This document shows positions 1 through 8,112 of a stretch of 64,000 nt of DNA, one piece after another (within the stretch, counting starts at the first letter, position 1; every line of letters begins with the position of its first letter). Under the pieces are notes generated by a model. That model was not told the DNA's origin and made no database searches. It saw only the letters and a list, made by a program, of their open reading frames with translations. This stretch comes from Desertivirga arenae (GTDB taxonomy: Bacteria > Bacteroidota > Bacteroidia > Sphingobacteriales > Sphingobacteriaceae), in contig NZ_JAFEWE010000006.1 in the NCBI RefSeq assembly GCF_017355785.1, positions 62,001-126,000 of the forward strand. Reading direction: 5' to 3'. Both the position numbers and the translations under genes were made by a program.

Positions 1-2
1 AT

Positions 3-257
3 CCTGAGCTTATTATATCTGACCTTCAGATGCCATATTTCGATGGCAGTTCGCTTATTAGAAATTTAAAGATTAGCGGTTACTACAGAGACACCCCGGT
101 AATTTTACTGTCAGGAGCAGATGATCTTGACGAAAGGGTAAGCCAAATGTCTGTCAAGGTTGAAAGTTACATGCAAAAACCATTCAATCCCACAACCTTG
201 AAGAGAGTAATTAGTGAATTAATAGCCCGTAAGAATGATCTTGAGCTCTCCAATTAA
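3..257 (+). CDS. Response-regulator receiver domain (5'-truncated by window edge)
   Basis: Only the second half of a CheY-like receiver domain is in the window; the frame is open from base 3 and the true start lies to the left. The phosphoacceptor Asp is at bases 21-23, in the SDLQMP motif that follows strand beta-3. The conserved Ser (ILLSGAD) and the Lys in QKPF complete the phosphorylation site, so this receiver looks active. The protein stops shortly after helix alpha-5, so either it is a single-domain regulator or any output domain lies upstream. Its last 23 bases overlap the start of the sugar transferase, implying translational coupling and a shared role in polysaccharide production. 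Confidence 0.85.
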   Translation, partial: PELIISDLQMPYFDGSSLIRNLKISGYYRDTPVILLSGADDLDERVSQMSVKVESYMQKPFNPTTLKRVISELIARKNDLELSN

Positions 258-1326
258 TAATCTTTCGCATCAAACAGGGGTCAACGCAAAAGTGGCCTAT
301 GCTGGTTCTGAATTGAAGGAAATGATCCTACCGGAACTTGTGGCTCAATTTGAGGTAGAATATGATGGTCTTGACCTGGAAAACATCGAGCAATATTTGA
401 ACGATCAATCCCTCTTAACTCTTCCGGATATCATCCTTTTGGAGGCCGATAAAAAAGAAAACTGGTTGGCTCTGATAAGCCGGATAAGAAAGAACCCTCT
501 ATTACAGGGTATTATTATCGTTGTTGTGTCTGCTTTCTCCAATAAGGCCTGGAAGAAAAAAGCGATGGCTTTAAAGGTTCACGATTTCTATACTTATCCT
601 TTTCCTCTCGAAGATCTTTGCGAACGTTTGGGATTCCTTGTAAAGTTTAAACTCATTAAACCTAAGTTAGCAGAACTGGCAGAACAGGTAGATGTTCGAT
701 ATAAAATGCCTCTTTACAAACGTACCTTCGATATCATCGTTTGTTCTGTAGCATTATTATTCCTATCTCCCCTATTCCTGGTTATTGCCGCTTTGGTTCG
801 TCTGGAATCAAAAGGACCTATTATTTATAAAAGTAAGCGGGTAGGCACAGGCTATAAGATCTTTGATTTTTATAAGTTCCGTTCAATGAGAACTGGCGCG
901 GACAAAGAAATAGCAACACTATCGGCACTGAATCAATATTCAGATACAGAAACCGGAAAATCTGCCTTTGTTAAAATAAAAGACGATCCGCGGATAACCA
1001 AAGTAGGACATTTCATCCGCAACACTAGTATAGATGAGTTACCGCAGCTGTTTAATGTATTAAAAGGTGATATGTCTTTGGTAGGTAATCGCCCTCTTCC
1101 TTTATACGAAGCAGAAATGCTTACATCAAACGAATGGACCACTCGTTTCCTTGGGCCCGCTGGATTAACTGGTTTATGGCAGATCAGCAAACGCGGAAAA
1201 GAAGAAATGTCTGAGAGAGAGAGAAAGAAGCTGGATAACTATTATGCAGCTAATTACTCCTTCTGGTTGGATCTTAAGATTATCATCGGAACATTCCCGG
1301 CATTATTACAAAAAGAAAAAGTTTAA
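235..1326 (+). CDS. Pseudo-receiver / undecaprenyl-phosphate sugar transferase fusion
   Basis: The C-terminal ~205 residues are a bacterial sugar transferase (WcaJ/PssY type): a membrane segment at about 165-188, then the KRVG, FYKFRSMR, KVGHFIRNTSIDELPQLFNVLKGDMSLVGNRP and GLTGLWQ motif series, here named only by short parts. Such enzymes load the first sugar phosphate onto undecaprenyl phosphate at the inner membrane, starting an exopolysaccharide or O-chain repeat. Residues 15-140 resemble a receiver domain, but the acceptor Asp is replaced by Glu70 (ILLEAD) and the usual Lys of the KPF motif is Tyr121. Ser99 is retained. This looks like a phosphorylation-independent pseudo-receiver. The ATG at 235 overlaps the upstream receiver gene. 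The sugar-transferase call is firm; the receiver homology is by pattern. Confidence 0.9.
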   Translation: MILSSPINNLSHQTGVNAKVAYAGSELKEMILPELVAQFEVEYDGLDLENIEQYLNDQSLLTLPDIILLEADKKENWLALISRIRKNPLLQGIIIVVVSAFSNKAWKKKAMALKVHDFYTYPFPLEDLCERLGFLVKFKLIKPKLAELAEQVDVRYKMPLYKRTFDIIVCSVALLFLSPLFLVIAALVRLESKGPIIYKSKRVGTGYKIFDFYKFRSMRTGADKEIATLSALNQYSDTETGKSAFVKIKDDPRITKVGHFIRNTSIDELPQLFNVLKGDMSLVGNRPLPLYEAEMLTSNEWTTRFLGPAGLTGLWQISKRGKEEMSERERKKLDNYYAANYSFWLDLKIIIGTFPALLQKEKV

Positions 1327-1356
1327 AAGAGGTTTCTTTTAAAAGATTCACCATAG

Positions 1357-1394
1357 AAAAAAGGACAGCCGTTTAAGTACAGCTGTCCTTTTTT
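1357..1394 (+). terminator. Rho-independent terminator of the sugar transferase operon
   Basis: A 9-bp stem (AAGGACAGC, 1361-1369, with GCTGTCCTT, 1382-1390) is flanked by A-runs on the left and six T on the right. It lies 30 bp after the sugar transferase stop codon. The A/T flanks could let it act in both directions. Confidence 0.85.
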
Positions 1395-1514
1395 CGTAAT
1401 AGACTTATTCATTTTTTTGAGATTATTAACTGCCTCTCGAATGGTCTAATTATAAATTCTAACACAAGTTTTCGATAATTTTCGTTGTTACCATTACAGA
1501 ACTGAGCATAAAAA

Positions 1515-1538
1515 AAGTGCCCCGGTTATGAGGCACTT
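1515..1538 (-). terminator. Terminator of the bTHX gene
   Basis: The stem AAGTGCC (1515-1521) pairs with GGCACTT (1532-1538). Read on the minus strand, it is followed by a T-run. The stop codon of the ribosomal protein gene (1526-1528) sits inside the loop. Confidence 0.75.
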
Positions 1539-1654
1539 AATTCAGCTTTTTCTTTTTTAGCTGCCCTGTTCTTTTTGGTTTGTTTCGGTCTTTTTTTTCC
1601 GAAAGATCCCATGGATATTTTTCCTTTTTTACTTTTCTTGTCGCCTCTTCCCAT
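1526..1654 (-). CDS. 30S ribosomal protein bTHX (42 aa)
   Basis: A 42-residue, strongly basic protein beginning MGRGDKKSKKGKIS and continuing GSFGKKRP. This matches the MGKGDRRTRRGKI...GTYGKYRPRKK pattern of the small-subunit protein THX, known from Thermus and annotated across Bacteroidota. THX binds at the top of the 30S head. The C-terminal tail is rich in Lys and Ala (KKNRAAKKEKAEL) and longer than in Thermus. It is transcribed alone on the minus strand and ends in its own terminator. The ATG at 1654 gives the full family N-terminus. The upstream leader is A/T rich without a clear Shine-Dalgarno site. Confidence 0.9.
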   Translation of the reverse strand: MGRGDKKSKKGKISMGSFGKKRPKQTKKNRAAKKEKAELSAS

Positions 1655-1729
1655 AGTTTAAAATGTTAGCTATTAAGAATTTCAACAAGGAGCGAAGATG
1701 ATTGTTCTAAAATCTGCTAAAGAAATTTT

Positions 1730-2683
1730 CTAACCTACTTCAGCGTGCTCTTTCGCTGCAAGATATCTTTCTGCTTCCAAAGCAGCCATACAGCCACTTC
1801 CTGCAGCTGTTACAGCCTGCCTGTAATGTTTATCCTGAACATCACCGCAAGCAAATACACCTTCTATATTTGTTAAAGGAGTACCCGGCTTAGTAATAAG
1901 ATACCCTGTTTCATCCATATCCAACCATCCTTTAAAGATATCAGTGTTTGGTTTATGTCCGATAGCGACAAAGAAACCTGTTACATCAACTACCTTCTCT
2001 TCAGAAGTCTTATTGTTCATAATTCTTATGCCAGTTACATTCTGACCATCACCCAGGATTTCCTGAGTTTCCGAACTGTAATGTATTTCGATATTAGCGG
2101 TATTAAGCACGCGATTCACCATAGCTTTAGATGCACGGAACTCATCTCTCCTAACGATCATATGAACTTTTCTACAAAGCTTTGCCAAATAAGTAGCTTC
2201 TTCTGCAGCAGTATCACCTGCTCCTACGATAGCTACATCCTGGTTACGGAAGAAGAAACCGTCGCACACAGCACAAGCTGAAACACCGAAACCATTGTAC
2301 TTTTGCTCGCTCTCCAGTCCCAGCCATTTAGCAGATGCGCCAGTAGCAATAATTACTGTATCTGCCGTGATAGTCTTGTGCTCGTCGATCACAACTTTAT
2401 GAGGAGACCCAGAAAAATCTACCGAAGTAACATAACCAAAGCGAATGTCGGTACCAAAACGTTCCGCTTGTTTACGAAAATCTTCCATCATCTCTGGTCC
2501 TAAGATCCCGTTTGAATACCCAGGGAAATTTTCTACTTCTGTGGTCTGCGTTAACTGCCCGCCAGGAACGATACCTGTATATAAAACTGGTTTTAGATCA
2601 GCACGTGCTGCATAAATTGCAGCAGTATATCCTGCCGGCCCCGATCCTATAATTAGACATTGTATGTGTTCTGCTTCCAACAT
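1730..2683 (-). CDS. trxB: Thioredoxin reductase
   Basis: A 317-residue FAD/NADPH flavoprotein that reduces thioredoxin in the cytoplasm. The FAD-binding GSGPAGYTAA motif is at about 13-22. The redox-active CAVC pair (Cys137 and Cys140) lies in the NADPH domain. The NADPH-binding GAGDTAAEEA motif starts near 154. The C-terminal FAD motif GVFACGDVQD is present. Length and motif order match the low-molecular-weight bacterial TrxB family. It is transcribed alone, between bTHX and a 259-bp upstream gap. Confidence 0.97.
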   Translation of the reverse strand: MLEAEHIQCLIIGSGPAGYTAAIYAARADLKPVLYTGIVPGGQLTQTTEVENFPGYSNGILGPEMMEDFRKQAERFGTDIRFGYVTSVDFSGSPHKVVIDEHKTITADTVIIATGASAKWLGLESEQKYNGFGVSACAVCDGFFFRNQDVAIVGAGDTAAEEATYLAKLCRKVHMIVRRDEFRASKAMVNRVLNTANIEIHYSSETQEILGDGQNVTGIRIMNNKTSEEKVVDVTGFFVAIGHKPNTDIFKGWLDMDETGYLITKPGTPLTNIEGVFACGDVQDKHYRQAVTAAGSGCMAALEAERYLAAKEHAEVG

Positions 2684-2942
2684 ATTAAATATTTGGTGCT
2701 AAATTACGAGTTTATCCCAGCGGTGGCAAGATCGAACTGTCAGCATGATGTTTATTTCCGGCCTTTGTATGGCACTTTTTAACGTTACCCTTTGCAGCAA
2801 AGTGTTGTTTTTTTCCACAAGTGAAATGATCATGTAGATTCTTAAAAAAGCAGAAAGGCTTAAAAACCAGCCCTATTCTCACTTTTTACATTTTTTGGCA
2901 CAATTATCCATAACTAATAACTGTACTCACACTAAGAACAAG

Positions 2943-3137
2943 ATGAAAAATTTAATTTTCGGAGCCCTGTTAGTTGTTATTTGTTCAGGGACAAATCTTG
3001 CTAATGCTTATACTCAATCAACATATAAAGTGTCTGTTTCTTTACAGGATACGACAAAAAAAGATACAACTAAGACAGGTTCAAATACGACCCCTACAGA
3101 TACCACAAAAACGAAAAAGCCTAAAAGCAAGCAATAA
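2943..3137 (+). CDS. Small secreted Thr/Lys-rich protein
   Basis: A 64-residue protein. From the ATG at 2943 it begins MKNLIFGALLVVICSG, a good Sec signal peptide with probable cleavage after ANA. An earlier ATG at 2895 would put a non-hydrophobic extension in front of it and is less likely. The mature part (~40 aa) is low-complexity, dominated by DTTKKDTTKT-like repeats and ending in a basic KKPKSKQ tail. No known domain is seen. It ends at a good terminator and lies just upstream of the NtrC-type regulator gene. Periplasmic or cell-surface location is inferred. Confidence 0.65.
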   Translation: MKNLIFGALLVVICSGTNLANAYTQSTYKVSVSLQDTTKKDTTKTGSNTTPTDTTKTKKPKSKQ

Positions 3138-3197
3138 TTAGCTCTGGGTAAAACATAACGATCTTTTTACAGTTAATTACAGTTAATCCTTTACAAC

Positions 3198-3228
3198 AGC
3201 CGGAGAGTTCTTCGGCTTTTGTATTTTT
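3198..3228 (+). terminator. Terminator after the small secreted protein
   Basis: An 8-bp stem, AGCCGGAG with CTTCGGCT (3198-3205 and 3210-3217, including one G-T pair), has a 4-base loop and is followed by a T-rich tract. It lies 60 bp past the stop. Its T-tract overlaps the -33 element of the next promoter. Confidence 0.75.
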
Positions 3229-3248
3229 GGTTATCTGATTTATTTTTG
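3218..3248 (+). promoter_or_regulatory. Bacteroidota-type promoter of the NtrC-family gene
   Basis: TTTG at 3218-3221 is followed by exactly 19 bases and then TATTTTTG at 3241-3248. This fits the Bacteroidota housekeeping consensus TTTG-N19-TAnnTTTG. Only seven bases separate the -7 box from the ATG at 3256, so the mRNA would be leaderless or nearly so. Confidence 0.7.
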
Positions 3249-3255
3249 ATACCCT

Positions 3256-4593
3256 ATGGCTAATTTGCTACTGGTCGAAGACGACGCTACATTTTCAGAA
3301 CTACTGCAGGGTTTTTTACAAAAAAAAGGGCACACAGTAGACACCGCATCTAAAGTTAAAAATGCGGAAAAAATGCTTGAGCAGAAAGCATATAATCTTC
3401 TGTTACTTGATTACCGATTGCCAGATGGCACTGGCCTTGATGTTCTTAGCTCAGCGAAATCGAACGGCCTGAATATTCCTGGAATCATTATGACTAGTTT
3501 TAATGATGTACGAACAGCTGTAAGAGCTATGCGTTTCGGTGCATTAGACTACATTACCAAACCTGTAAATCCAGATGAACTGCTGATGGCAGTTAATGAA
3601 GCTCTTGGAAAGAAAATCAACAAGGAGCAACAACTGGTTGAAGAAACGAGCCCAGTTGAATTTATTGAGGGAAACAGTGCTGCTTCAGTGCAACTTAATA
3701 GCTACATTAAATTGGTTGCCCCTACTGATATGTCTATTATCATACAAGGTGAAAGTGGCACAGGAAAGGAATACGCTGCAAAGTCTATACATAGAAACAG
3801 TAAAAGAGCCAATATGCCCTTTGTTTCTATTGACTGTGGAGCATTATCCAAACATCTTGCAGGGAGTGAGCTGTTCGGACATACTAAGGGAGCTTTCACA
3901 GGAGCAGTTCTGGATAAAAAAGGGCGGTTTGAAGCAGCAAACGGAGGAACTTTATTTCTTGACGAGATAGGCAACCTTGACTACGAAGTGCAGGTTCAAC
4001 TTTTAAGAGTGTTACAGGAACGCGTGGTGCAACCTATTGGAAGTAACAAACAAATTAAAGTTGACGTTAGGATTATCGTCGCAACAAATGATGATCTTTA
4101 TAACAGTGTAAGTAAAGGCGAATTTCGCGAAGATCTTTACCACCGGTTGAATGAATTTAAGATCGAGGTTCCGGCGTTAAGAGACAGGGACAAAGATCTG
4201 GAGGTCTTTATAGACCATTTCATTAAGCAGTCTAACCAGGAGCTGGACCGGAATGTAAAAAAAGTCTCTCCTGATGTTAAGGATCTACTACTTAACTATG
4301 ACTGGCCCGGAAACTTGCGTGAGTTGAAGAACGTTATCAAGCGTATGGTCTTATTAACTCCTGGCGAAGTGGCCATGAAGGAAGCACTTCCTTCAGAAAT
4401 GTTCCTTACCATCAAGCAAGGTTTAAGGCCCAATACATCGGATATCAAAGCGGTAAACGAGGCCAATGAGAAAGAGCTGATCGCACAAACCTTACTAAAA
4501 GTGAAGTATAATAAATCTCAGGCAGCCAAGCTTCTTAATATTGATCGGAAAACTCTTTATTATAAGATGGAGAAGTATCAGATAGATGGTTAA
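3256..4593 (+). CDS. Sigma-54-dependent NtrC-family response regulator
   Basis: 445 residues with the classic three-part layout. The receiver domain (1-120) has Asp52 as acceptor, Thr80 and Lys102. The AAA+ domain (~135-365) has Walker A GESGTGK at 165-171, the sigma-54 contact loop GAFTGA at 212-217 and Walker B FLDE at 234-237. A Fis-type helix-turn-helix (~405-440) ends the protein (NKSQAAKLLNIDRKTLYYKM). It should activate sigma-54 promoters when phosphorylated. Its 3' end overlaps by 59 bp the 3' end of the convergent hybrid kinase gene, the likely partner. Target promoters are not evident in this window. Confidence 0.96.
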   Translation: MANLLLVEDDATFSELLQGFLQKKGHTVDTASKVKNAEKMLEQKAYNLLLLDYRLPDGTGLDVLSSAKSNGLNIPGIIMTSFNDVRTAVRAMRFGALDYITKPVNPDELLMAVNEALGKKINKEQQLVEETSPVEFIEGNSAASVQLNSYIKLVAPTDMSIIIQGESGTGKEYAAKSIHRNSKRANMPFVSIDCGALSKHLAGSELFGHTKGAFTGAVLDKKGRFEAANGGTLFLDEIGNLDYEVQVQLLRVLQERVVQPIGSNKQIKVDVRIIVATNDDLYNSVSKGEFREDLYHRLNEFKIEVPALRDRDKDLEVFIDHFIKQSNQELDRNVKKVSPDVKDLLLNYDWPGNLRELKNVIKRMVLLTPGEVAMKEALPSEMFLTIKQGLRPNTSDIKAVNEANEKELIAQTLLKVKYNKSQAAKLLNIDRKTLYYKMEKYQIDG

Positions 4594-7114
4594 TTTCTTC
4601 TTTCACTAATCTTATAACATCCTGAACTTCCTCTGTAACCCATTTAATATCCTCGGCAGTAACAGCCGGGGATTTTTCATTTTCACTATTCAGTGCAAGA
4701 ATTTCCAATTCTCGCATCAAAGAAGCCAGCCTTGCAGCACCCAGTTGAGCACTCCTTCCAGCTAAACGGTGAAACAAAAATGCTACAGCAGGATCATGAG
4801 CAGTTAATTGGACCAATTGTTCTATATCTTCCGTACTGTCGTCTACATACTTATGAAGAATTTTCACTAAACGCTCATTATCGCCGAAAGTCATCATCCG
4901 TACACTGCTTAGATCTAATTCATTCTTTACCTCTGTAATAACAGGAGCGGCTTCAGGGCTCTCCCCGCCTCTAAGCAGCGACATTAGATCTGCTTCCCGG
5001 AATGGTTTCATTAAAATTCCGTCGAAGCCTGATTCAAGGATAACCTGCCTTTCTTCAGGCAAAGCCTGAGCTGTCAATGCGAATATCTTCATTGTTGCAC
5101 TAAGTTTCCTTAGTTCAACACAAAGGTCTAACCCATTCATTTCAGGCATGCGTATATCAGCGAACACAATAACATCCTCATGATGGTCAATAGTAGCCAG
5201 CAATTCCAATGGCGAATTAAAACAATGGTGAGTTACGTTATTTTTTTCTAAAATAGAAGAACATAGCTGAAGAATAAGTTCGTCATCATCCACCACAAAA
5301 ACCTTAGAATCCGCAACTGTTCCTCTGATCTCCTGCACCTCAATCTCTGCTACAGGGTTTTGCTTAGGTTTAGCAAAACCAAGTTCAATTGTAAAACAAG
5401 ATCCTTTTCCCATTTCAGATTCTACATGGATCTCTCCACCCTGTAGCTCTACTAATTCCTTCACAATACTAAGTCCCAACCCTGTGCCACTTGTAGCAGC
5501 AACCGAAGATGTATTCACCTGTTCAAATTGATTAAAGATATTGACCAAGCTGTCTTTAGGGATCCCAGCTCCGGTATCCTGAACGGAGAATTGATGAATA
5601 TAGCGCTTGCCTACATCCGAAGACTTCACCGATAAGATAACACTGCCTTCACTAGTGAACTTAATGGCATTACTAAGAAGATTGTATAAGATTTGTTTTA
5701 GGCGGAAAGAGTCGCCCTTAACATAGTCGGCTGATGAGGTATCCTGCAAGACAAGTGCCACCGATTTCTTCTCTGCCTGAGGTCGCATTACAGCTATTAT
5801 TTCACCGAGCAACCCATGGAGGTTAAAAACAGTGTAGTTGAGAGAGAACTTCCCAGACGCAAGGCGACTGTAATCCAGGATTTCATTTACGATCTGCAAA
5901 AGGTGTTCGGAAGAATAGTGAATAGCTTCAATATCCTCCTTCCTGGGCTCCGGCTGATTGAGTAACTGCTCAGAATAACCAATGATTGACTGAAGAGGCG
6001 TCCGTATTTCATGACTCATGTTAGCAAGAAAGCGTTGACGCACTGCACTGTGGCGCTCAGCCTCATCTTTTGCTAATTCCAGCTGTTTTCGGTAACGCGA
6101 ACTCTTGGAAATATCCGTTAATATTAAATAAAGCAAAATAGCCGTTGCCAAAACAAACAACAGGATTATATTTATGATCCGGTTTGCCCCAGATTCTATA
6201 ACCTTTTTGGTATCGCTATTATTCCTGTCAACCTGCCTGACAGCGTCTTTCTCTACCTCCTGCAAAATGTTAAGCATTTGGTTGATCAGCAAGTTTCCAG
6301 TGTTCATTAATGCAGCCTCGCGGTTTACAAAGCTTGTGCTTTTCAGCTTCTGGGTACTTACGATAGTTCTGCTGGCTTTATCCAATTCCCTTTTGATGCT
6401 GTCTGTGTTTGCTACCTTGGTCTTGAGGGTATCAATTTTTACAGCTACGGTTTCACTCTCCAGTTCTTCGTGCGGGATGTGGGTAGAAGCAGTCCGGGTC
6501 TCAATTTGAGCGGTATCCTTTACACGCTTCTTTTTGCCAAATATTCGTCCGAGAAAGGTCTTCTTTTCTTTTTCCTGTTGCTTCCTTATTTCCTCATCTT
6601 CCGTATTAACAGCTACGGTGGAGGTTCGCTCTGTGGTTATTACTTTTTCAATTAATACGGGGCTATTTGAATAGATATTTGTGAGGGTTTTAAGTTGTAC
6701 TGTTAGTTCTTTACTGCTAACCAAGCCCTCACGGACTTTCATATAATTGCTAAAGAGGCTGTCCCTCTCTTTAAGGATCTTTTTCATGGAGCCGATCCTG
6801 GCCGATTGAGTAGAATCCTTTGCGTAAAGACTTTGAAGAGTATCTAAAGAGGCCCTCAACCGGGCCGACTTTTTAATTAGTATCGTTGTATCCTGCTTTC
6901 CCCCGAGAATTGCCTGGGTACGTTGTAATTGTTCAAGGTGGTTAATCTCTCTAAACAAAAAATTAACACGATGTAGCCTATCTACAGGAGTTGACAAGCT
7001 ATCTACATTCTTAAATATTTCAATAGAAACCTGGCGTGAAGCCTCCCAAGCAAAAAATAAGGCTATACACCCAGATAAAAATGCGATGATAACCTTACCT
7101 TTCATAAATTGCAT
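4535..7114 (-). CDS. Hybrid sensor histidine kinase with REC and HPt domains
   Basis: 859 residues. TM1 is at ~7-24 and TM2 at ~313-333, enclosing a ~285-residue periplasmic sensor region predicted to be helical. It carries an unusual Lys/Glu-rich insert at 172-200 that includes FGKKKRVK. The cytoplasmic part has HisKA with phosphoacceptor His368 (MSHEIRTPL), a HATPase_c domain with N box (LLSNAIKF) and G boxes (DTGAGIP, GTGLGL), a receiver with VDDDE and ADIRMPEMNG, and a C-terminal HPt domain (FHRLAGRSAQLGA). This is a complete internal phosphorelay that could hand phosphate to the convergent NtrC-type regulator. Pairing is inferred from position. The sensed signal is unknown. Confidence 0.94.
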   Translation of the reverse strand: MQFMKGKVIIAFLSGCIALFFAWEASRQVSIEIFKNVDSLSTPVDRLHRVNFLFREINHLEQLQRTQAILGGKQDTTILIKKSARLRASLDTLQSLYAKDSTQSARIGSMKKILKERDSLFSNYMKVREGLVSSKELTVQLKTLTNIYSNSPVLIEKVITTERTSTVAVNTEDEEIRKQQEKEKKTFLGRIFGKKKRVKDTAQIETRTASTHIPHEELESETVAVKIDTLKTKVANTDSIKRELDKASRTIVSTQKLKSTSFVNREAALMNTGNLLINQMLNILQEVEKDAVRQVDRNNSDTKKVIESGANRIINIILLFVLATAILLYLILTDISKSSRYRKQLELAKDEAERHSAVRQRFLANMSHEIRTPLQSIIGYSEQLLNQPEPRKEDIEAIHYSSEHLLQIVNEILDYSRLASGKFSLNYTVFNLHGLLGEIIAVMRPQAEKKSVALVLQDTSSADYVKGDSFRLKQILYNLLSNAIKFTSEGSVILSVKSSDVGKRYIHQFSVQDTGAGIPKDSLVNIFNQFEQVNTSSVAATSGTGLGLSIVKELVELQGGEIHVESEMGKGSCFTIELGFAKPKQNPVAEIEVQEIRGTVADSKVFVVDDDELILQLCSSILEKNNVTHHCFNSPLELLATIDHHEDVIVFADIRMPEMNGLDLCVELRKLSATMKIFALTAQALPEERQVILESGFDGILMKPFREADLMSLLRGGESPEAAPVITEVKNELDLSSVRMMTFGDNERLVKILHKYVDDSTEDIEQLVQLTAHDPAVAFLFHRLAGRSAQLGAARLASLMRELEILALNSENEKSPAVTAEDIKWVTEEVQDVIRLVKEEINHLSDTSPSYNKEFSDQY

Positions 7115-7226
7115 ACATGCTTTCCCTCAGTTCTTTTTTCAATAGTGTTTGAACTATAACGAAAGAAAGCATAAAATGTGTTATTCCAAATAGTTCATCT
7201 CATTTTCAATGGGTTATAGCGCTATT

Positions 7227-8030
7227 CTATCCGTTATCAGCAAAGGCCGGGTAAAGTGTCATTCCCCCGTCTACATAAATAGTTGTACCTGTTATATAGT
7301 CTGCTTCGTCGGATACAAGCCAGGCCGCAACTTTCCCTATGTCCTCAGGTTCTCCGATGCGTTTGTAAGGGATAATGTTAAGAAGATCCTTAGCTTGCTG
7401 AGGATCAGACCATACCTCCTCATTGATAGAAGTTTTTATGGCACCAGGCGAAATAGCATTAACCCTGATCTTTCTCGGTGCGAGCTCCTGGGCCATTGTT
7501 TTCATCATCATCAGGATCCCCCCCTTACTGGTGGCATAATTTACATGCCCAGCCCAGGGGATAACATCGTGCACACTGCTTATACAGACGATCTTTCCGC
7601 AAGCCTTGCTTTTATCGCACATTCCGCGTTCAAGAAACTGTTTGACAGCTTCCCTGGCACAAAGGAATTGTCCTGTTAGATTTACCCCAAGTACTCTCTG
7701 CCAATCATCCAGCGACATCTCGTGAAGAGGAGCATCCTTCTGCATTCCGGCATTATTGATCAGAATGTCGATATGCCCAAACTTTTCTTTCATGCCAGCA
7801 AACATTGCAAGTACGTCTTCTTCACTGCTAACATCCGCCTGGCATGCAAAAGCATCAGAGCCTGCCTGCTTTATAATTCCAACAACCTCATCTGCACCTT
7901 CTTTGTCTGAGTGGTAGTTGACCAATACATTTACACCTTGTTTGCCTAGTTCAATAGCTATAGCTCGACCAATCCCACTGTTACCACCAGTGACAATAGC
8001 ATTTTGTCCTTTAAGTTTTTGTATTTCCAT
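7227..8030 (-). CDS. Short-chain dehydrogenase, glucose 1-dehydrogenase-like
   Basis: 267-residue classical SDR. The cofactor motif TGGNSGIG is at 14-21 and NNAG at 92-95. The active-site set is Ser151/152, Tyr165 and Lys169 (YATSK). The C-terminus YITGTTIYVDGGMTLYP and the segments HEMSLDDW and SSVHDVIPW closely follow Bacillus glucose 1-dehydrogenase, which oxidises beta-D-glucose to gluconolactone with NAD(P). Substrate specificity cannot be proved by reading. A basic/neutral residue set after beta-2 (NYHSDKE) suggests that NADP may be accepted. It lies about 110 bp upstream of the kinase gene on the same strand and downstream of a terminator, so it is probably transcribed separately. Confidence 0.85.
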   Translation of the reverse strand: MEIQKLKGQNAIVTGGNSGIGRAIAIELGKQGVNVLVNYHSDKEGADEVVGIIKQAGSDAFACQADVSSEEDVLAMFAGMKEKFGHIDILINNAGMQKDAPLHEMSLDDWQRVLGVNLTGQFLCAREAVKQFLERGMCDKSKACGKIVCISSVHDVIPWAGHVNYATSKGGILMMMKTMAQELAPRKIRVNAISPGAIKTSINEEVWSDPQQAKDLLNIIPYKRIGEPEDIGKVAAWLVSDEADYITGTTIYVDGGMTLYPAFADNG

Positions 8031-8045
8031 CTTGATAGATAAAGA

Positions 8046-8098
8046 AAAGGCTATCTCAAAAACTGCTTCCTCAGAATCCAGCTTTTAAGACAGCCTTT
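8046..8098 (-). terminator. Terminator after the 94-aa unknown gene
   Basis: A long imperfect hairpin. Bases 8046-8065 pair with 8079-8098 over about 20 bp, with three G-T pairs. It is followed on the minus strand by a T-rich stretch, and lies 15 bp past the stop of the gene at 8113-8397. Confidence 0.75.
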
Positions 8099-8112
8099 CA
8101 AATTTTAAACTA

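Noticed and set aside
933-1190. Minus-strand open frame inside the sugar transferase gene
   Set aside because: Shadow of a well-conserved gene; no family pattern, and the plus-strand motif series covers it entirely.
2770-2905. Two TGGCAC sequences near the NtrC-type gene as sigma-54 promoters
   Set aside because: Neither has GC at the -12 position (GG-N10-GC rule fails for 2771 and 2896), so no sigma-54 promoter is claimed.
2895-2942. Upstream ATG at 2895 for the small secreted protein
   Set aside because: It would put a polar 16-residue extension ahead of a perfect signal peptide that starts at 2943.
7150-7197. Inverted repeat TGAACTAT...ATAGTTCA upstream of the kinase gene
   Set aside because: Only 8 bp per arm with a 31-bp spacer in A/T-rich DNA; could easily be chance and is not linked to a promoter element.
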